Assembly (NCBI GenBank): GCA_963804375.1
Contig: CAWDQE010000023.1
Location: 62,001-126,000, forward strand
Source of the DNA: JANXQG01 sp963804375
GTDB lineage: Bacteria > Planctomycetota > Planctomycetia > Pirellulales > Thermoguttaceae
DNA length: 64,000 bases
Reading direction: 5' to 3'
A model generated the notes under the pieces. It did not search any database. It saw nothing but the letters and a program-made list of their open reading frames with translations, and had not been told where the DNA came from. This document shows positions 38,000 to 46,891 of the stretch, one piece after another. The position numbers and the translations under genes were made by a program. How positions within the stretch are numbered: the first letter of the stretch is position 1; every line of letters begins with the position of its first letter.

Positions 38000-40456
38000 A
38001 TGAAGAGGGCAAAAATATCGACGTTAATAATGACTGTTTACAGACAGCCGGTTGTCGCGTTCGTCGCCAGCATGGCGCTGTCCGCGATCCTCGCCGCCCG
38101 GCCGGCAGCGGCCGAAGAGAAGATGGCCAACCCCGACTTTACCCGGGGTGACAAGATCCCAGACGGCGCGGAGCACGACTGGAACCTCGGCGCCAGCGGG
38201 GCCCGAGGTTGGATGTACTGTGACAAGATGGTCACGACCGACGCCCGGCAGATCGCGGTCACCAAGGTGGACAAGGGCTCTCCCGCCGACGGGCTCCTCG
38301 CCGTCGGCGACGTGATCCTCGGCGTCGGTGGCAAGCCGTTCTCCTACGACCCGCGCACCGAACTGGGCAAGGCGCTCACCCTTGCCGAATCGGAGGCTGG
38401 CCGCGGCAACCTGTCACTGACCCGTTGGCGGGCCGGCAAGACGGAGGAGATCACGGTGAAACTGCCGGTTCTCGGCACCTACAGCGCCACCGCACCCTAC
38501 GATTGCCCGAAGTCGAAGCGCATTCTCGAACAGGGGTGCAAGGCGCTCGCTGGGCGGGTCGCGGCCCCCTCGTATCGCGCGGACCCGATCGTCCGTTCGC
38601 TCAATGCCCTCGCCCTGCTGGCCAGCGGCAATCCCACATACGTTCCGCTCGTGCGCAAGGAGGCCCGTTGGGCGGCGAACTTCTCGGTCGACAGTATGCA
38701 AACCTGGTACTACGGCTACGTGATGATGCTGCTCTCCGAGTACGTGAAGGCGACCGGCGACGAATCGGTCATGCCGGGCCTGCGGCGACTCGCGTTGGAG
38801 GCCGCCAACGGCCAGAGCATCGTCGGTTCATGGGGCCACGGCTTCGCGAGAGCCGACGGACGCCTCGGCGGCTACGGGATGATGAACGCCCCCGGGCTGC
38901 CGCTGACCATCTCGCTGGTGATGGCGCGCGACGCGGGCTTGAAGGACCGGGCGGTCGAGCGGGCCATCGAGCGCAGCGCCCGCCTGCTGCGCTTCTACAT
39001 CGGCAAGGGGGCGATCCCCTATGGCGACCACCACCCGTGGATCCAGACCCACGAGGACAACGGCAAGTGCGGGATGGCCGCCGTCCTCTTCAACCTGCTA
39101 GGAGAACCCAAGGGCGCGGAGTTCTTCTCGAGGATGAGCGTCGCCTCGCACGGATCGGAACGCGACTGCGGGCACACCGGCAATTTCTTCAACATCCTAT
39201 GGTCGCTGCCCGGCGTGGCCCAGTGCGGCCCCCAGGCCACCGGCGCGTGGATGAACGAGTTCGGCGCCTGGTACTTCGACCTCGCGCGGCGCTGGGACGG
39301 GAGCTTCGCTCACCAAGGCCCGCCGGAGATGCATGGCGACAGCTACCAGGACTGGGAAGCCACCGGCGGATACCTCCTGGCGTACGCCATGCCGCTCAAG
39401 AAGATTTATCTGACAGGAAAGCGCCCGGGGATTACCCCGCAACTCGACGCCGCTGCCGCCCGGGCCTTGATCCTTGACGGGCGCGGCTGGAGCAACAAGG
39501 ACCGCTACGGCGCCTATGACAAGTTTGGCGACGATAAACTCCTCGAATGCCTCGCCAGTTGGTCGCCGGTCGTCCGCGAACGCGCCGCGATGGCGCTGGC
39601 CCGCCGCAAGGACGCGCCGGTTCCCGCCCTGCTGAAGATGCTCGAGTCCCCGAACCTCGACGCCCGCTACGGCGCCTGTCAGGCGCTGGCGACGCTCAAG
39701 GGCGCCGCCGCCCCCGCCGTGCCGGCTCTGCGCCAAACCCTCCGCCACCAAGACCTGTGGCTGCGCATCAAGGCCGCCGACGCCCTAGCCGCCATCGGCC
39801 AGCCCGCGATGTGCGCAGTGCCCGAACTGCTTCAGTTGCTGGCCCAGGTCGACCCGCAAAACGATCCGCGCGGAATGCAGCAGCGCGATCTTTCCTTCGC
39901 CCTGTTCGAGCGTGGCGGCGAGCACGGTAGCGGGATGCTCAGCCGTTCCCTTGACGGAGTGGACCGCGAGTTGCTCTATCAAGCGGTGTGCGCCGGGCTC
40001 AAGAACGAGGACGGCCGCGCCCGCGGCACCATCGGCTCGGTCTACCGGAATCTATCCGCCGAAGAAATCAAACCGTTGCTGCCCGCCATCCTCCAGGCGG
40101 TCGTCGAATCGGCCCCCAGCGGCATTATGTTCGCCGACGAAATCCGCGTGGAGGGGCTCCGCGTCCTGGCCAGGCATCGGGTCAAGGAAGGGATCGATGC
40201 ATGCGTCAATTACACGCGGACGCAAAACCCATGGGCAAGTGAGCACCGCACGCCCGAACTGATGAAGATCCTGCTCACCTATGGCGCCCACGCGCAGTCG
40301 GCCATTCCGGAACTGACACGGATCGCCGACTACTTCGAAAAGGGCGAAAAGGACTTCCCAAAGGAACTGAGTCTCGCAAAGGCCAAGTGCGTCCGCGAGA
40401 CGATCCGTGCGATCGAAGCCTCGAACGAGTTTCCCGAGCTGATCCGCATCAAGTAG
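38000..40456 (+). CDS. DUF6288 protein: signal peptide, PDZ, alpha-barrel-like and HEAT-like domains
   Basis: AAAGGAGG lies 4 nt before ATG 38000, a strong ribosome binding site. The 818-residue protein has a signal peptide ending near AARPAAAEE, then a PDZ-like domain (ITVTKV-like TKVDKGSPADGLLAVGDVIL). A central region with many Trp/Tyr and His follows (SMQTWYYGYVMMLLSEYVKA, WGHGFARADGRLGGYGMMNA, PPEMHGDSYQDWEATGGYLL) and matches what I recall of DUF6288. From ~520 on there are HEAT-like helical repeats (LLKMLESPNLDARYGACQAL). It is periplasmic or extracellular. The biochemical role is not known. The alpha-helical barrel look suggests carbohydrate processing, an inference supported by its position as first gene of the plus-strand glycan run. 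Confidence 0.75.
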   Translation: MKRAKISTLIMTVYRQPVVAFVASMALSAILAARPAAAEEKMANPDFTRGDKIPDGAEHDWNLGASGARGWMYCDKMVTTDARQIAVTKVDKGSPADGLLAVGDVILGVGGKPFSYDPRTELGKALTLAESEAGRGNLSLTRWRAGKTEEITVKLPVLGTYSATAPYDCPKSKRILEQGCKALAGRVAAPSYRADPIVRSLNALALLASGNPTYVPLVRKEARWAANFSVDSMQTWYYGYVMMLLSEYVKATGDESVMPGLRRLALEAANGQSIVGSWGHGFARADGRLGGYGMMNAPGLPLTISLVMARDAGLKDRAVERAIERSARLLRFYIGKGAIPYGDHHPWIQTHEDNGKCGMAAVLFNLLGEPKGAEFFSRMSVASHGSERDCGHTGNFFNILWSLPGVAQCGPQATGAWMNEFGAWYFDLARRWDGSFAHQGPPEMHGDSYQDWEATGGYLLAYAMPLKKIYLTGKRPGITPQLDAAAARALILDGRGWSNKDRYGAYDKFGDDKLLECLASWSPVVRERAAMALARRKDAPVPALLKMLESPNLDARYGACQALATLKGAAAPAVPALRQTLRHQDLWLRIKAADALAAIGQPAMCAVPELLQLLAQVDPQNDPRGMQQRDLSFALFERGGEHGSGMLSRSLDGVDRELLYQAVCAGLKNEDGRARGTIGSVYRNLSAEEIKPLLPAILQAVVESAPSGIMFADEIRVEGLRVLARHRVKEGIDACVNYTRTQNPWASEHRTPELMKILLTYGAHAQSAIPELTRIADYFEKGEKDFPKELSLAKAKCVRETIRAIEASNEFPELIRIK

Positions 40457-40604
40457 GAACCGCCAGGGTCTGCCGGCCATTCACCCGCGTTGGGTCGTGG
40501 CGGAAAACGACCACGGATTCGCCGCCGTTGGTGGATCTGAAGGACTTTATCGCACCTGCATCCGCATGTGGGGATGCTTCAAATACCACGAAGAAAGGAA
40601 CGCC

Positions 40605-41123
40605 ATGAGGAACAAAGGGCAGAGTATGAAGTGTATGATGATCCTAGCGGTTCTCGGCCTGATGCCGGGGGTCGCCAGCCAGGCGGTAGCCAAGCCGTTG
40701 AAGGTGTTCATCCTCGCCGGGCAGTCGAACATGCAGGGGCATGTGAACGTATCGACGTTCGATTCCCTGGCCGACGATCCGAAGACGGCGCCGATCCTCA
40801 AGGAGATGCGCAATGCCGATGGTACGCCGCGGGTGTGCGAGAAGGTCTGGATCTCATCGATTGGTTGCGCCGGGGACGACACGAACGAGCAGAAAGGTAA
40901 ACTGACCGCAGGCTTCGGCGCCTCGACCGAGGAGATAGGTCCGGAGTTCACGTTTGGCATTTACATGGAGAAGATGCTCAACGAACCGATTCTGATTATC
41001 AAGACCTCCTGGGGTGGCAAGAGTCTGCACACTGACTTCCGTCCGCCCAGCGCCAAGCCATACGAGTTCTGTGCCACCGAGTTGCAAGGGCGCAAGAATC
41101 GAGGTGACGACATGGAAAAGGAG
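40605..41123 (+). pseudogene. sialate O-acetylesterase-like SGNH enzyme, 5' part (interrupted by IS3)
   Basis: ATG 40605 after GAAAGGAACGCC starts a signal peptide (MMILAVLGLMPGVASQAVA). The carbohydrate-esterase SASA domain follows with KVFILAGQSNMQGHVNVSTF, carrying the serine in GQSNM, and LIIKTSWGGKSLHTDFRPPS. The coding frame is cut after ...DDMEKE at 41123 by the IS3 element. It continues in the same frame from 42525. Members remove acetyl groups from sugars. A second, more damaged copy lies at 46116. Confidence 0.85.
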
Positions 41124-41203
41124 TGCGCGGGACCCGGAAAACTGGGCGCGCGGTTAAGGTGTGGAATGGATGCCCTTAACCGAGTTTCAGAAAGGATTCA
41201 GCG

Positions 41204-41503
41204 ATGGCGAAGCGACGGAGTCGCAAGCGTTACGATTCGACGTTCAAGGCGAAGGTGGCCTTGGCGGCGGTGCGTGGAGACAAGACGATCAGTGAATTGG
41301 CCAGTCAGTACGCCGTGCATGGCAACCTGGTCAGCCAGTGGAAACGCAAGCTCCTGGCCAATATCGAGCTTGTCTTTACGGAAGCGGACGATGGCCAACG
41401 AGAAGATCGTGAGGCCCTGCTGGACGACCTGTACCAACAGATCGGCCGGCTGAAGGTCGAGCTCGAGTGGCTCAAAAAAAAAGCTGCCCAGTTCGATCAC
41501 TGA
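41204..41503 (+). CDS. IS3-family transposase OrfA
   Basis: A 99-residue helix-turn-helix and leucine-zipper protein. It begins MAKRRSRKRYDSTFKAKVAL, has the HTH segment TISELASQYAVHGNLVSQWK and a C-terminal heptad region (LLDDLYQQIGRLKVELEWLK). GAAAGGA precedes ATG 41204. It binds the element ends. The gene ends two bases before the TTG assigned to orfB, after a run of nine A residues at 41474-41482 where the two frames can be joined. Confidence 0.92.
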   Translation: MAKRRSRKRYDSTFKAKVALAAVRGDKTISELASQYAVHGNLVSQWKRKLLANIELVFTEADDGQREDREALLDDLYQQIGRLKVELEWLKKKAAQFDH

Positions 41504-41504
41504 G

Positions 41505-42350
41505 TTGCGGCGGCTGATCGACTCGGACCACGCGGCCCTGAGCATCACCAGGCAATGCGAGTTGCTGGGCTTGTCGCGTTCATCGTGCTATTACCAAAGG
41601 ATGGAAACGTCGGCGGAGGATTTGAAGCTGATGCGGATCATGGACGAGGTACACCTTCGCTTGCCTTTTTACGGATCACGGAGACTGACATGGAGTTTGC
41701 AGCAAGAAGGCTATGCGGTGGGCCGCAAACGCATTCAGCGTCTCATGCGGGTGATGGGGATCGAGGCGATCTACCCGCGGCCGCGGACCAGCGAGCCGCA
41801 TCCAGACCATCGTATTTACCCGTATTTGCTGCGGGACGTCGTGGTTTCGGCGGCGGACCAGGTGTGGAGCGCGGACATCACCTACGTGCCGATGCAGCAC
41901 GGATTCATGTATTTGGTTGCAATTTTGGATTGGCACAGCCGATACGTACTGGCGTGGCGCCTGTCGAATACGCTCGACAGCGACTTTTGTGTGGAGGCCC
42001 TCCGGGCCGCGTTACGTCGCGGTTGGCCGGCGATTTTCAACACCGACCAGGGGACGCAGTTCACCAGCCAGGCTTTCACGGGCGTGCTGGAACAGCAGGG
42101 GATTGCGATCAGCATGGATGGCCGTCGCCGCGCCTTGGACAACGTGTTCATCGAACGGCTGTGGTGGAGCGTGAAGTACGAGAACGTGTACTTGCAGGGC
42201 TACGAAACGGTAGCCGAGTTGAAGGCGGGCTTGACGTGGTACTTCGACTTCTACTGTCGTCGTAGACCACATCAATCGTTAGATAACCAATATCCATGGG
42301 ACGTGTACTGGGCCGATCGACGACAAAAACAACGACAATTTCGGCGCTAA
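41505..42350 (+). CDS. IS3-family transposase OrfB (DDE integrase domain)
   Basis: The catalytic subunit of the transposase. The HTH_21 part is LSRSSCYYQRMETSAEDLKL with YGSRRLTWSLQQEGYAVGRK. The rve domain contains VWSADITYVPMQHGFMYLVA (first Asp), IFNTDQGTQFTSQAF (second Asp) and RRALDNVFIERLWWSVKYEN (Glu). The tail YRRRPHQSLD-like CRRRPHQSLDNQYPWDVY is complete. TTG 41505 is only nominal. Upstream in the same frame the sequence reads KKKLPSSITELRRLIDSDHA, so the protein is normally made as an OrfAB fusion through the A-run. The frame offset is +1/-2 rather than the usual -1. Confidence 0.93.
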   Translation: MRRLIDSDHAALSITRQCELLGLSRSSCYYQRMETSAEDLKLMRIMDEVHLRLPFYGSRRLTWSLQQEGYAVGRKRIQRLMRVMGIEAIYPRPRTSEPHPDHRIYPYLLRDVVVSAADQVWSADITYVPMQHGFMYLVAILDWHSRYVLAWRLSNTLDSDFCVEALRAALRRGWPAIFNTDQGTQFTSQAFTGVLEQQGIAISMDGRRRALDNVFIERLWWSVKYENVYLQGYETVAELKAGLTWYFDFYCRRRPHQSLDNQYPWDVYWADRRQKQRQFRR

Positions 42351-42521
42351 AATTTCGGCCTACGGCCGACTTAGGCTGGAGAGTCTTTTAGCAGAACAAA
42401 AGGTACTGGCGGCTTTGCGGCCGCGCGACACCTGGGAGGGGTGTCGCGGGCCGCTAGTCTCAGTCAAAACAGCACACCTTAACTTTACCCAAAAACTGTC
42501 CAGCGCGCCGGGTCCGCCCCA

Positions 42522-43202
42522 GAGAGGGCCAACGTGATCAAAGCCACCGGTGTATACTACCGCCTGATGATCGAGCATGTGCGGAAGGTATTGGCGGATG
42601 TCAAAAGGGTAGTGCCGGAGTACGATCCGAAGCAGGGCTACGAGCTGGCTGGTTTCGTCTGGTTCCAAGGGTTTAACGATCTGGTCTCCGACTGGACGTA
42701 TGAAAACCGGATGAAGCCCGGCGGATATGACATGTACGGGCAACTTCTGTCGCAGTTCATCCGCGATGTGCGCAAGGACCTGTCGGCGCCGAAGATGCCT
42801 TTCGTGATTGGAGTCATGGGGATTGGTGGCGTGAAGGAAGATAAGAAGCCGCCCCAGATGTATTTCCGCCAGGCCCAGGTCGCGCCGACGTTGCTTCCTG
42901 AGTTCAAGGGCAACGTAGTGGCGGTGCAGACGGCACCCTATTGGGATGATGATTTGGAAGCGCTGCAAGCGCGGATGGATGCATGCTGGCCAAAGGTGGA
43001 CGCGAGGGTCGCTGCGGAGAAGAACACCTCATGGGAGAACAAGATGAAGGTCATGGCTGAGAACTTCAAACCGGAAGAATGGAAACGCCTGCGGGCGGGC
43101 GCCTCGAACGGAGGCTACCACTATCTCGGTGCCGCCAAGATCATGGCGCCGATCGGCAAGGCATTTGCCGAGGCGATGGCGAATCTCCAGAAGACCGAGT
43201 AA
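42522..43202 (+). pseudogene. sialate O-acetylesterase-like enzyme, 3' part (after IS3)
   Basis: Continues the esterase cut at 41123: ERANVIKATGVYYRLMIEHV, ELAGFVWFQGFNDLVSDWTY, and a C-terminal RLRAGASNGGYHYLGAAKIM with the expected catalytic His near YHYLGAAK. The 1,401 bp between the two halves is a multiple of three, so the frame is the same on both sides. The intact gene would code for about 399 residues. It is followed 106 bp later by the GH78 gene. Confidence 0.85.
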
Positions 43203-43308
43203 CAGGCGCAGGAATCAAAATGCGATCTGTAGCGGCGGTCTGTGATCGTCGCTGTTTGACGATCTTCCAAAGGAAAAACACCAAACCACTTGACACACGA
43301 GTAACAAA

Positions 43309-46029
43309 ATGGTCAGACAAATGATGCTGGCGGTGCTGGGTGTACTTTATGGCGTCGCCATCTTGAATGCGGCGGAAATCAAGGAGTTGCGATGCGAATA
43401 CCGGACGAATCCCCAGGGCATCGACATCCGCTCTCCGCGTCTGAGTTGGGTCATGCAGTCCGAGCGCCGTGGCGAAATGCAAACGGCGTATCGGGTGTTC
43501 GTGGCGTCAAGTCCGGATCTGCTGAAACAGGACAAAGGCGATCTCTGGGACAGTGGCAAGGTTGAGTCTGGGCAATCAACCCAGATCGAGTACTCGGGAA
43601 AACCGCTCGCATCCCATCAAGCAGCGTACTGGAAGGTGGAAGTCTGGGACGCGAAGGGCGGGAGGGGTGTTTCAAGAGAACCGGCTTCCTGGTCCATGGG
43701 CTTGTCGAGCCAGGTTGAGTGGAAGGCGAAGTGGATCGGACGCGATGACGCCCGGAGTTCGGGGCCCGGAAACGGGAATGAGAAGTTCCTCCCCGCGACC
43801 TATCTGAGAAAGGAGTTCACGCTGAAACAAGCCCCGAAGAGGGCGGTGCTCTACATAACAAGTCTCGGCGTGGCGGAGCCGCACCTGAACGGCAGCCAAG
43901 TGGGAGAGGATTACCTTTCGCCAGGTTGGACCGACTTCAACAAGCGGATCTATTACCGAGCCTACGACGTGACCGCCCGCCTCAAGCCCGGCGCCAACGT
44001 GCTTGGCGCGATCTTGGGCGACGGTTGGTATCGGGGGCATCTGAGCATTATCGGACAGAACATCTACGGCAGACGGACGCGGCTCCTGGCGCAACTGCAC
44101 CTCTTTTTCGCGGACGGCAGCAGGCAGGTGATTGCCAGTGACGAGAGCTGGAAAGGGGGCTTTGGACCGCTCCTTGAAGCCGACATCTACGCCGGAGAAA
44201 CCTATGACGCACGAGCGGATATCAAGGGATGGGACGCACCTGCATTCAACGACGCCGACTGGAAGCCGGTAGACCTTGGCACCAGTGTCAATCCTGTGAT
44301 TCAAGCCAATCCAGGCGAACCCGTCAGGAAGACCGGCGAAATCAGGACGGTGGCGGTAACACGCCCTAAGCCCGGACTCGCCGTGTACGATTACGGTCGC
44401 AATTTCTCCGGTTGGGCGCGCTTGAGGATTGCGGCACCGTCGGGGACGAGAATTGTCATGCGCTTTGGAGAGATGTTGAATCCGGACGGGACGGTCTACC
44501 GAACCAATCTGCGCGCCGCCCGCGCCACGGACACTTATGTCAGCAAGGGCGGCGGCGAGGAGAACTGGGAGCCTCGCTTCACGTATCACGGATTCCAGTT
44601 TGTCGAGGTGGAGGGACTGCCGGAGACCGCCGGCCCGGAAACGCTGACAGGAATCATCGTCGGTTCGGCCCTGCCGCTGGCCGGAAACTTCGTGTGCTCC
44701 GATGCGATCATGACGCGAACGGCGGCGAACCAGCGCTGCACGATCCGAGCGAACCTTGTCGAGCTGCCTACGGACTGTCCGCAGCGCGACGAACGGATGG
44801 GCTGGATGGATTATCACGAGGTGGTCGCCAGCACGCTGTACGAACAGGACGCCGCCACTCTCTTGACGAAATGGACGGCAGACATGGTCGATGCGCGCTT
44901 GCCGGACGGGGCATTTTCGATGATCTCACCGGATGTTCACCACTTCTCGTGGTCGCCAGGATGGGCGGACAGCGGCGTCCTCATTCCGTGGACGATGTAT
45001 TTCGTGTACAGCGACACCCGCCTTGTCTCGCAGCACTACCATGAAATCGCCGGGCATCTTGAGACCTATCGAACGCATTCGAGCGGGTTTGTGGTCCAGC
45101 CTATCGGCTTGGGCGATTGGTTGGCGCCGGACATGTCGACACCCAAGGAGTTGATTGCCACTGCGCTCTACGCCCGCTGTGCGGAGGTCATGGCGACAAT
45201 GGCCCGCGTCTTGGGTAAGACCCAGGATGCGGCGGCTTTTGCCGATTTGCACCGGTCCGTCCGCGATGCTTTTCAGAGGAAATTCGTCCGTCCGGACGGA
45301 ATCATCGGAAGCGACTCGCAAGGCGGATACGCGCTGGCGATCGCCTATGACCTGCTGGAACCGGAACAAGCCCGTCAAGCGGCGGACAAGCTGGTTGCGG
45401 CCGTCGTGAAGCGGAATGGCCACCTTTCCACGGGGATGGTTACGACGCACCTGCTTCTGCCGGCGTTGACCAAGGCGGGGAGGACGGACACGGCATACCG
45501 TCTGCTGGCAGAGACGACATTCCCTTCGTGGGGATACTTTCTCAAAATGGGCGCGACCAGCATGTGGGAACGCTGGGATGCCAAAACGGAGAAGGGTTTT
45601 CACCCGGACGGCATGAACTCGTTCAACCACGGCAACCTCGGAACCTGCACGGAATGGTTCTATCGATCCGTGTTGGGGATCGACGCGGCGGAACCTGGAT
45701 TTGGCAAGATTCTCCTCAAGCCCGAACCGGGCGGGAACCTCACCTGGGCACGGGGCTACTACGATTCCCCGCATGGTCGCGTCGGCAGCGACTGGAAGAT
45801 CGAAAACGGCCAGTTCCTCTGGAATGTTCATATTCCTGCCAACACCACGGCAACCGTCTATCTCCCGGCCACGGACGCCGCCGGAGTGACCGAATCCGGC
45901 CTACCCGCGGCGAAAGCGGAAGGCGTGACGTTTCTGCGCACGGAAAACGGTGCGGCGGTTTATAAGGTCGGATCAGGCTGTTACCGCTTTTGCAGCGGGA
46001 AACAGAGGCTAACGAAAGGACTGAACTGA
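43309..46029 (+). CDS. GH78 alpha-L-rhamnosidase, secreted (copy 1)
   Basis: Releases terminal alpha-L-rhamnose. The 906 residues start with a signal peptide (MMLAVLGVLYGVAILNAAEI). Next is a GH78 N-terminal beta-domain (LRCEYRTNPQGIDIRSPRLS, TAYRVFVASSPDLL), a concanavalin-like middle part with LGDGWYRGHLSI, and the (alpha/alpha)6 barrel. Catalytic motif VELPTDCPQRDERMGWMDYH contains the usual acidic residues, and the C-terminal glutamate lies in the TSMWERWDAKTEKGFHPDGM stretch. The canonical GW.GD after DCPQRDER is GWMDY here. It lies between the two related SGNH esterase copies, which suggests the esterase acts on the same rhamnose-containing glycan. Confidence 0.92.
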   Translation: MVRQMMLAVLGVLYGVAILNAAEIKELRCEYRTNPQGIDIRSPRLSWVMQSERRGEMQTAYRVFVASSPDLLKQDKGDLWDSGKVESGQSTQIEYSGKPLASHQAAYWKVEVWDAKGGRGVSREPASWSMGLSSQVEWKAKWIGRDDARSSGPGNGNEKFLPATYLRKEFTLKQAPKRAVLYITSLGVAEPHLNGSQVGEDYLSPGWTDFNKRIYYRAYDVTARLKPGANVLGAILGDGWYRGHLSIIGQNIYGRRTRLLAQLHLFFADGSRQVIASDESWKGGFGPLLEADIYAGETYDARADIKGWDAPAFNDADWKPVDLGTSVNPVIQANPGEPVRKTGEIRTVAVTRPKPGLAVYDYGRNFSGWARLRIAAPSGTRIVMRFGEMLNPDGTVYRTNLRAARATDTYVSKGGGEENWEPRFTYHGFQFVEVEGLPETAGPETLTGIIVGSALPLAGNFVCSDAIMTRTAANQRCTIRANLVELPTDCPQRDERMGWMDYHEVVASTLYEQDAATLLTKWTADMVDARLPDGAFSMISPDVHHFSWSPGWADSGVLIPWTMYFVYSDTRLVSQHYHEIAGHLETYRTHSSGFVVQPIGLGDWLAPDMSTPKELIATALYARCAEVMATMARVLGKTQDAAAFADLHRSVRDAFQRKFVRPDGIIGSDSQGGYALAIAYDLLEPEQARQAADKLVAAVVKRNGHLSTGMVTTHLLLPALTKAGRTDTAYRLLAETTFPSWGYFLKMGATSMWERWDAKTEKGFHPDGMNSFNHGNLGTCTEWFYRSVLGIDAAEPGFGKILLKPEPGGNLTWARGYYDSPHGRVGSDWKIENGQFLWNVHIPANTTATVYLPATDAAGVTESGLPAAKAEGVTFLRTENGAAVYKVGSGCYRFCSGKQRLTKGLN

Positions 46030-46115
46030 TGAAATCGAAAAACCTGATCGGCTTCGCGGTTGCGGGACTGCTACCGGGAAACGTTGTGGATACTTCAAAC
46101 AACATTAGCAACGCC

Positions 46116-46891
46116 ATGAGAAAGAAAGTGCAGATTATGAAACGAATGATGATCGCAGTAGTTCTCGGCCTGTTGTCGGGAATCGCCAGTCAGGCGGCGG
46201 CCAAACCGCTGAAGGTGTTTATCTTGGCAGGGCAGTCGAACATGCAGGGGCATGTGAACGTATCGACGTTCGATTCCATGGCCGATGATCCGAAGACGGC
46301 ACCCATCCTCAAGGAGATGCGCAATGCCGATGGCACGCCACGGGTGTTGGAGAAGGTTTGGATATCGCAGATCGGCTGCCTTGGCGATCGCTATTGTGAT
46401 TTGAACGAGCAGAGAGGCAAACTGACGGCGGGCTTCGGCGCCTGGGAAAACGAGATTGGGCCGGAGTTCACCTTTGGCATTTACATGGAGAAGACGCTCA
46501 ACGAACCGGTCCTGATCATCAAGACCGCCTGGGATGGCAGGAATCTGGTCCAGGATTTCCGTCCACCCAGCGCGGGCGCTGCGCATTTGGTCTCAGTGCC
46601 CGTAGCGTGGAATGGAACAAACAGCATCCCCCTACAGCCGAGGGATTGAAGGAGACTCAGGCGAGACTTGATAAGACAACCGGTATTTTTTACCATAACT
46701 TAGAATCGCTGCAAAAGCGGGCGGAAAAGAACGAGAAACTCACGCCGGAGGAGCAGAAACGCCTGCGGGCGGGCGCCTCGAACGGGGGCTACCATTATCT
46801 CGGCGCCGCCAAGATCATGGCGCCGATCGGCAAGGCGTTTGCCGAGGCGATGGTGAATCTCCGGAAGACCCCGCGACAGGAGAAACCATGA
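46116..46891 (+). pseudogene. second sialate O-acetylesterase-like gene with internal deletion and frameshift
   Basis: From ATG 46116 the first ~155 residues closely parallel the gene at 40605 (KVFILAGQSNMQGHVNVSTF identical, LIIKTAWDGRNLVQDFRPPS). The sequence then jumps at about 46580 into the C-terminal end: WNKQHPPTAEGLKETQARLD, then RLRAGASNGGYHYLGAAKIM, in another frame ending at 46891. Roughly 170 residues of the middle, including the WFQGFND block, are absent. It is therefore a deletion derivative. The 5' and 3' ends also match the first copy at nucleotide level, including the upstream leader. The next gene starts at 46888, overlapping the stop. Confidence 0.8.

Larger units (their letters stand above)
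41124..42521. mobile_element. IS3-family insertion sequence, 1,398 bp
   Basis: The element starts TGCGCGGGACCCGG and its other end, read inwards, starts TGGGGCGGACCCGG. Both ends also share TTAAGGTGTG further in, giving imperfect terminal inverted repeats beginning with TG. A 3-bp target duplication GAG flanks it (41121-41123 and 42522-42524). It carries orfA and orfB transposase genes. Removing the element with one GAG restores the host esterase frame exactly (GAAAAGGAG then AGGGCC). The insertion therefore appears recent and structurally intact. Confidence 0.9.

Noticed and set aside
43309..46029. Loss of a catalytic aspartate in the first GH78 (GWMDY in place of GW.GD)
   Set aside because: An aspartate still falls at an equivalent spacing from DCPQRD, so loss of activity cannot be claimed by eye.
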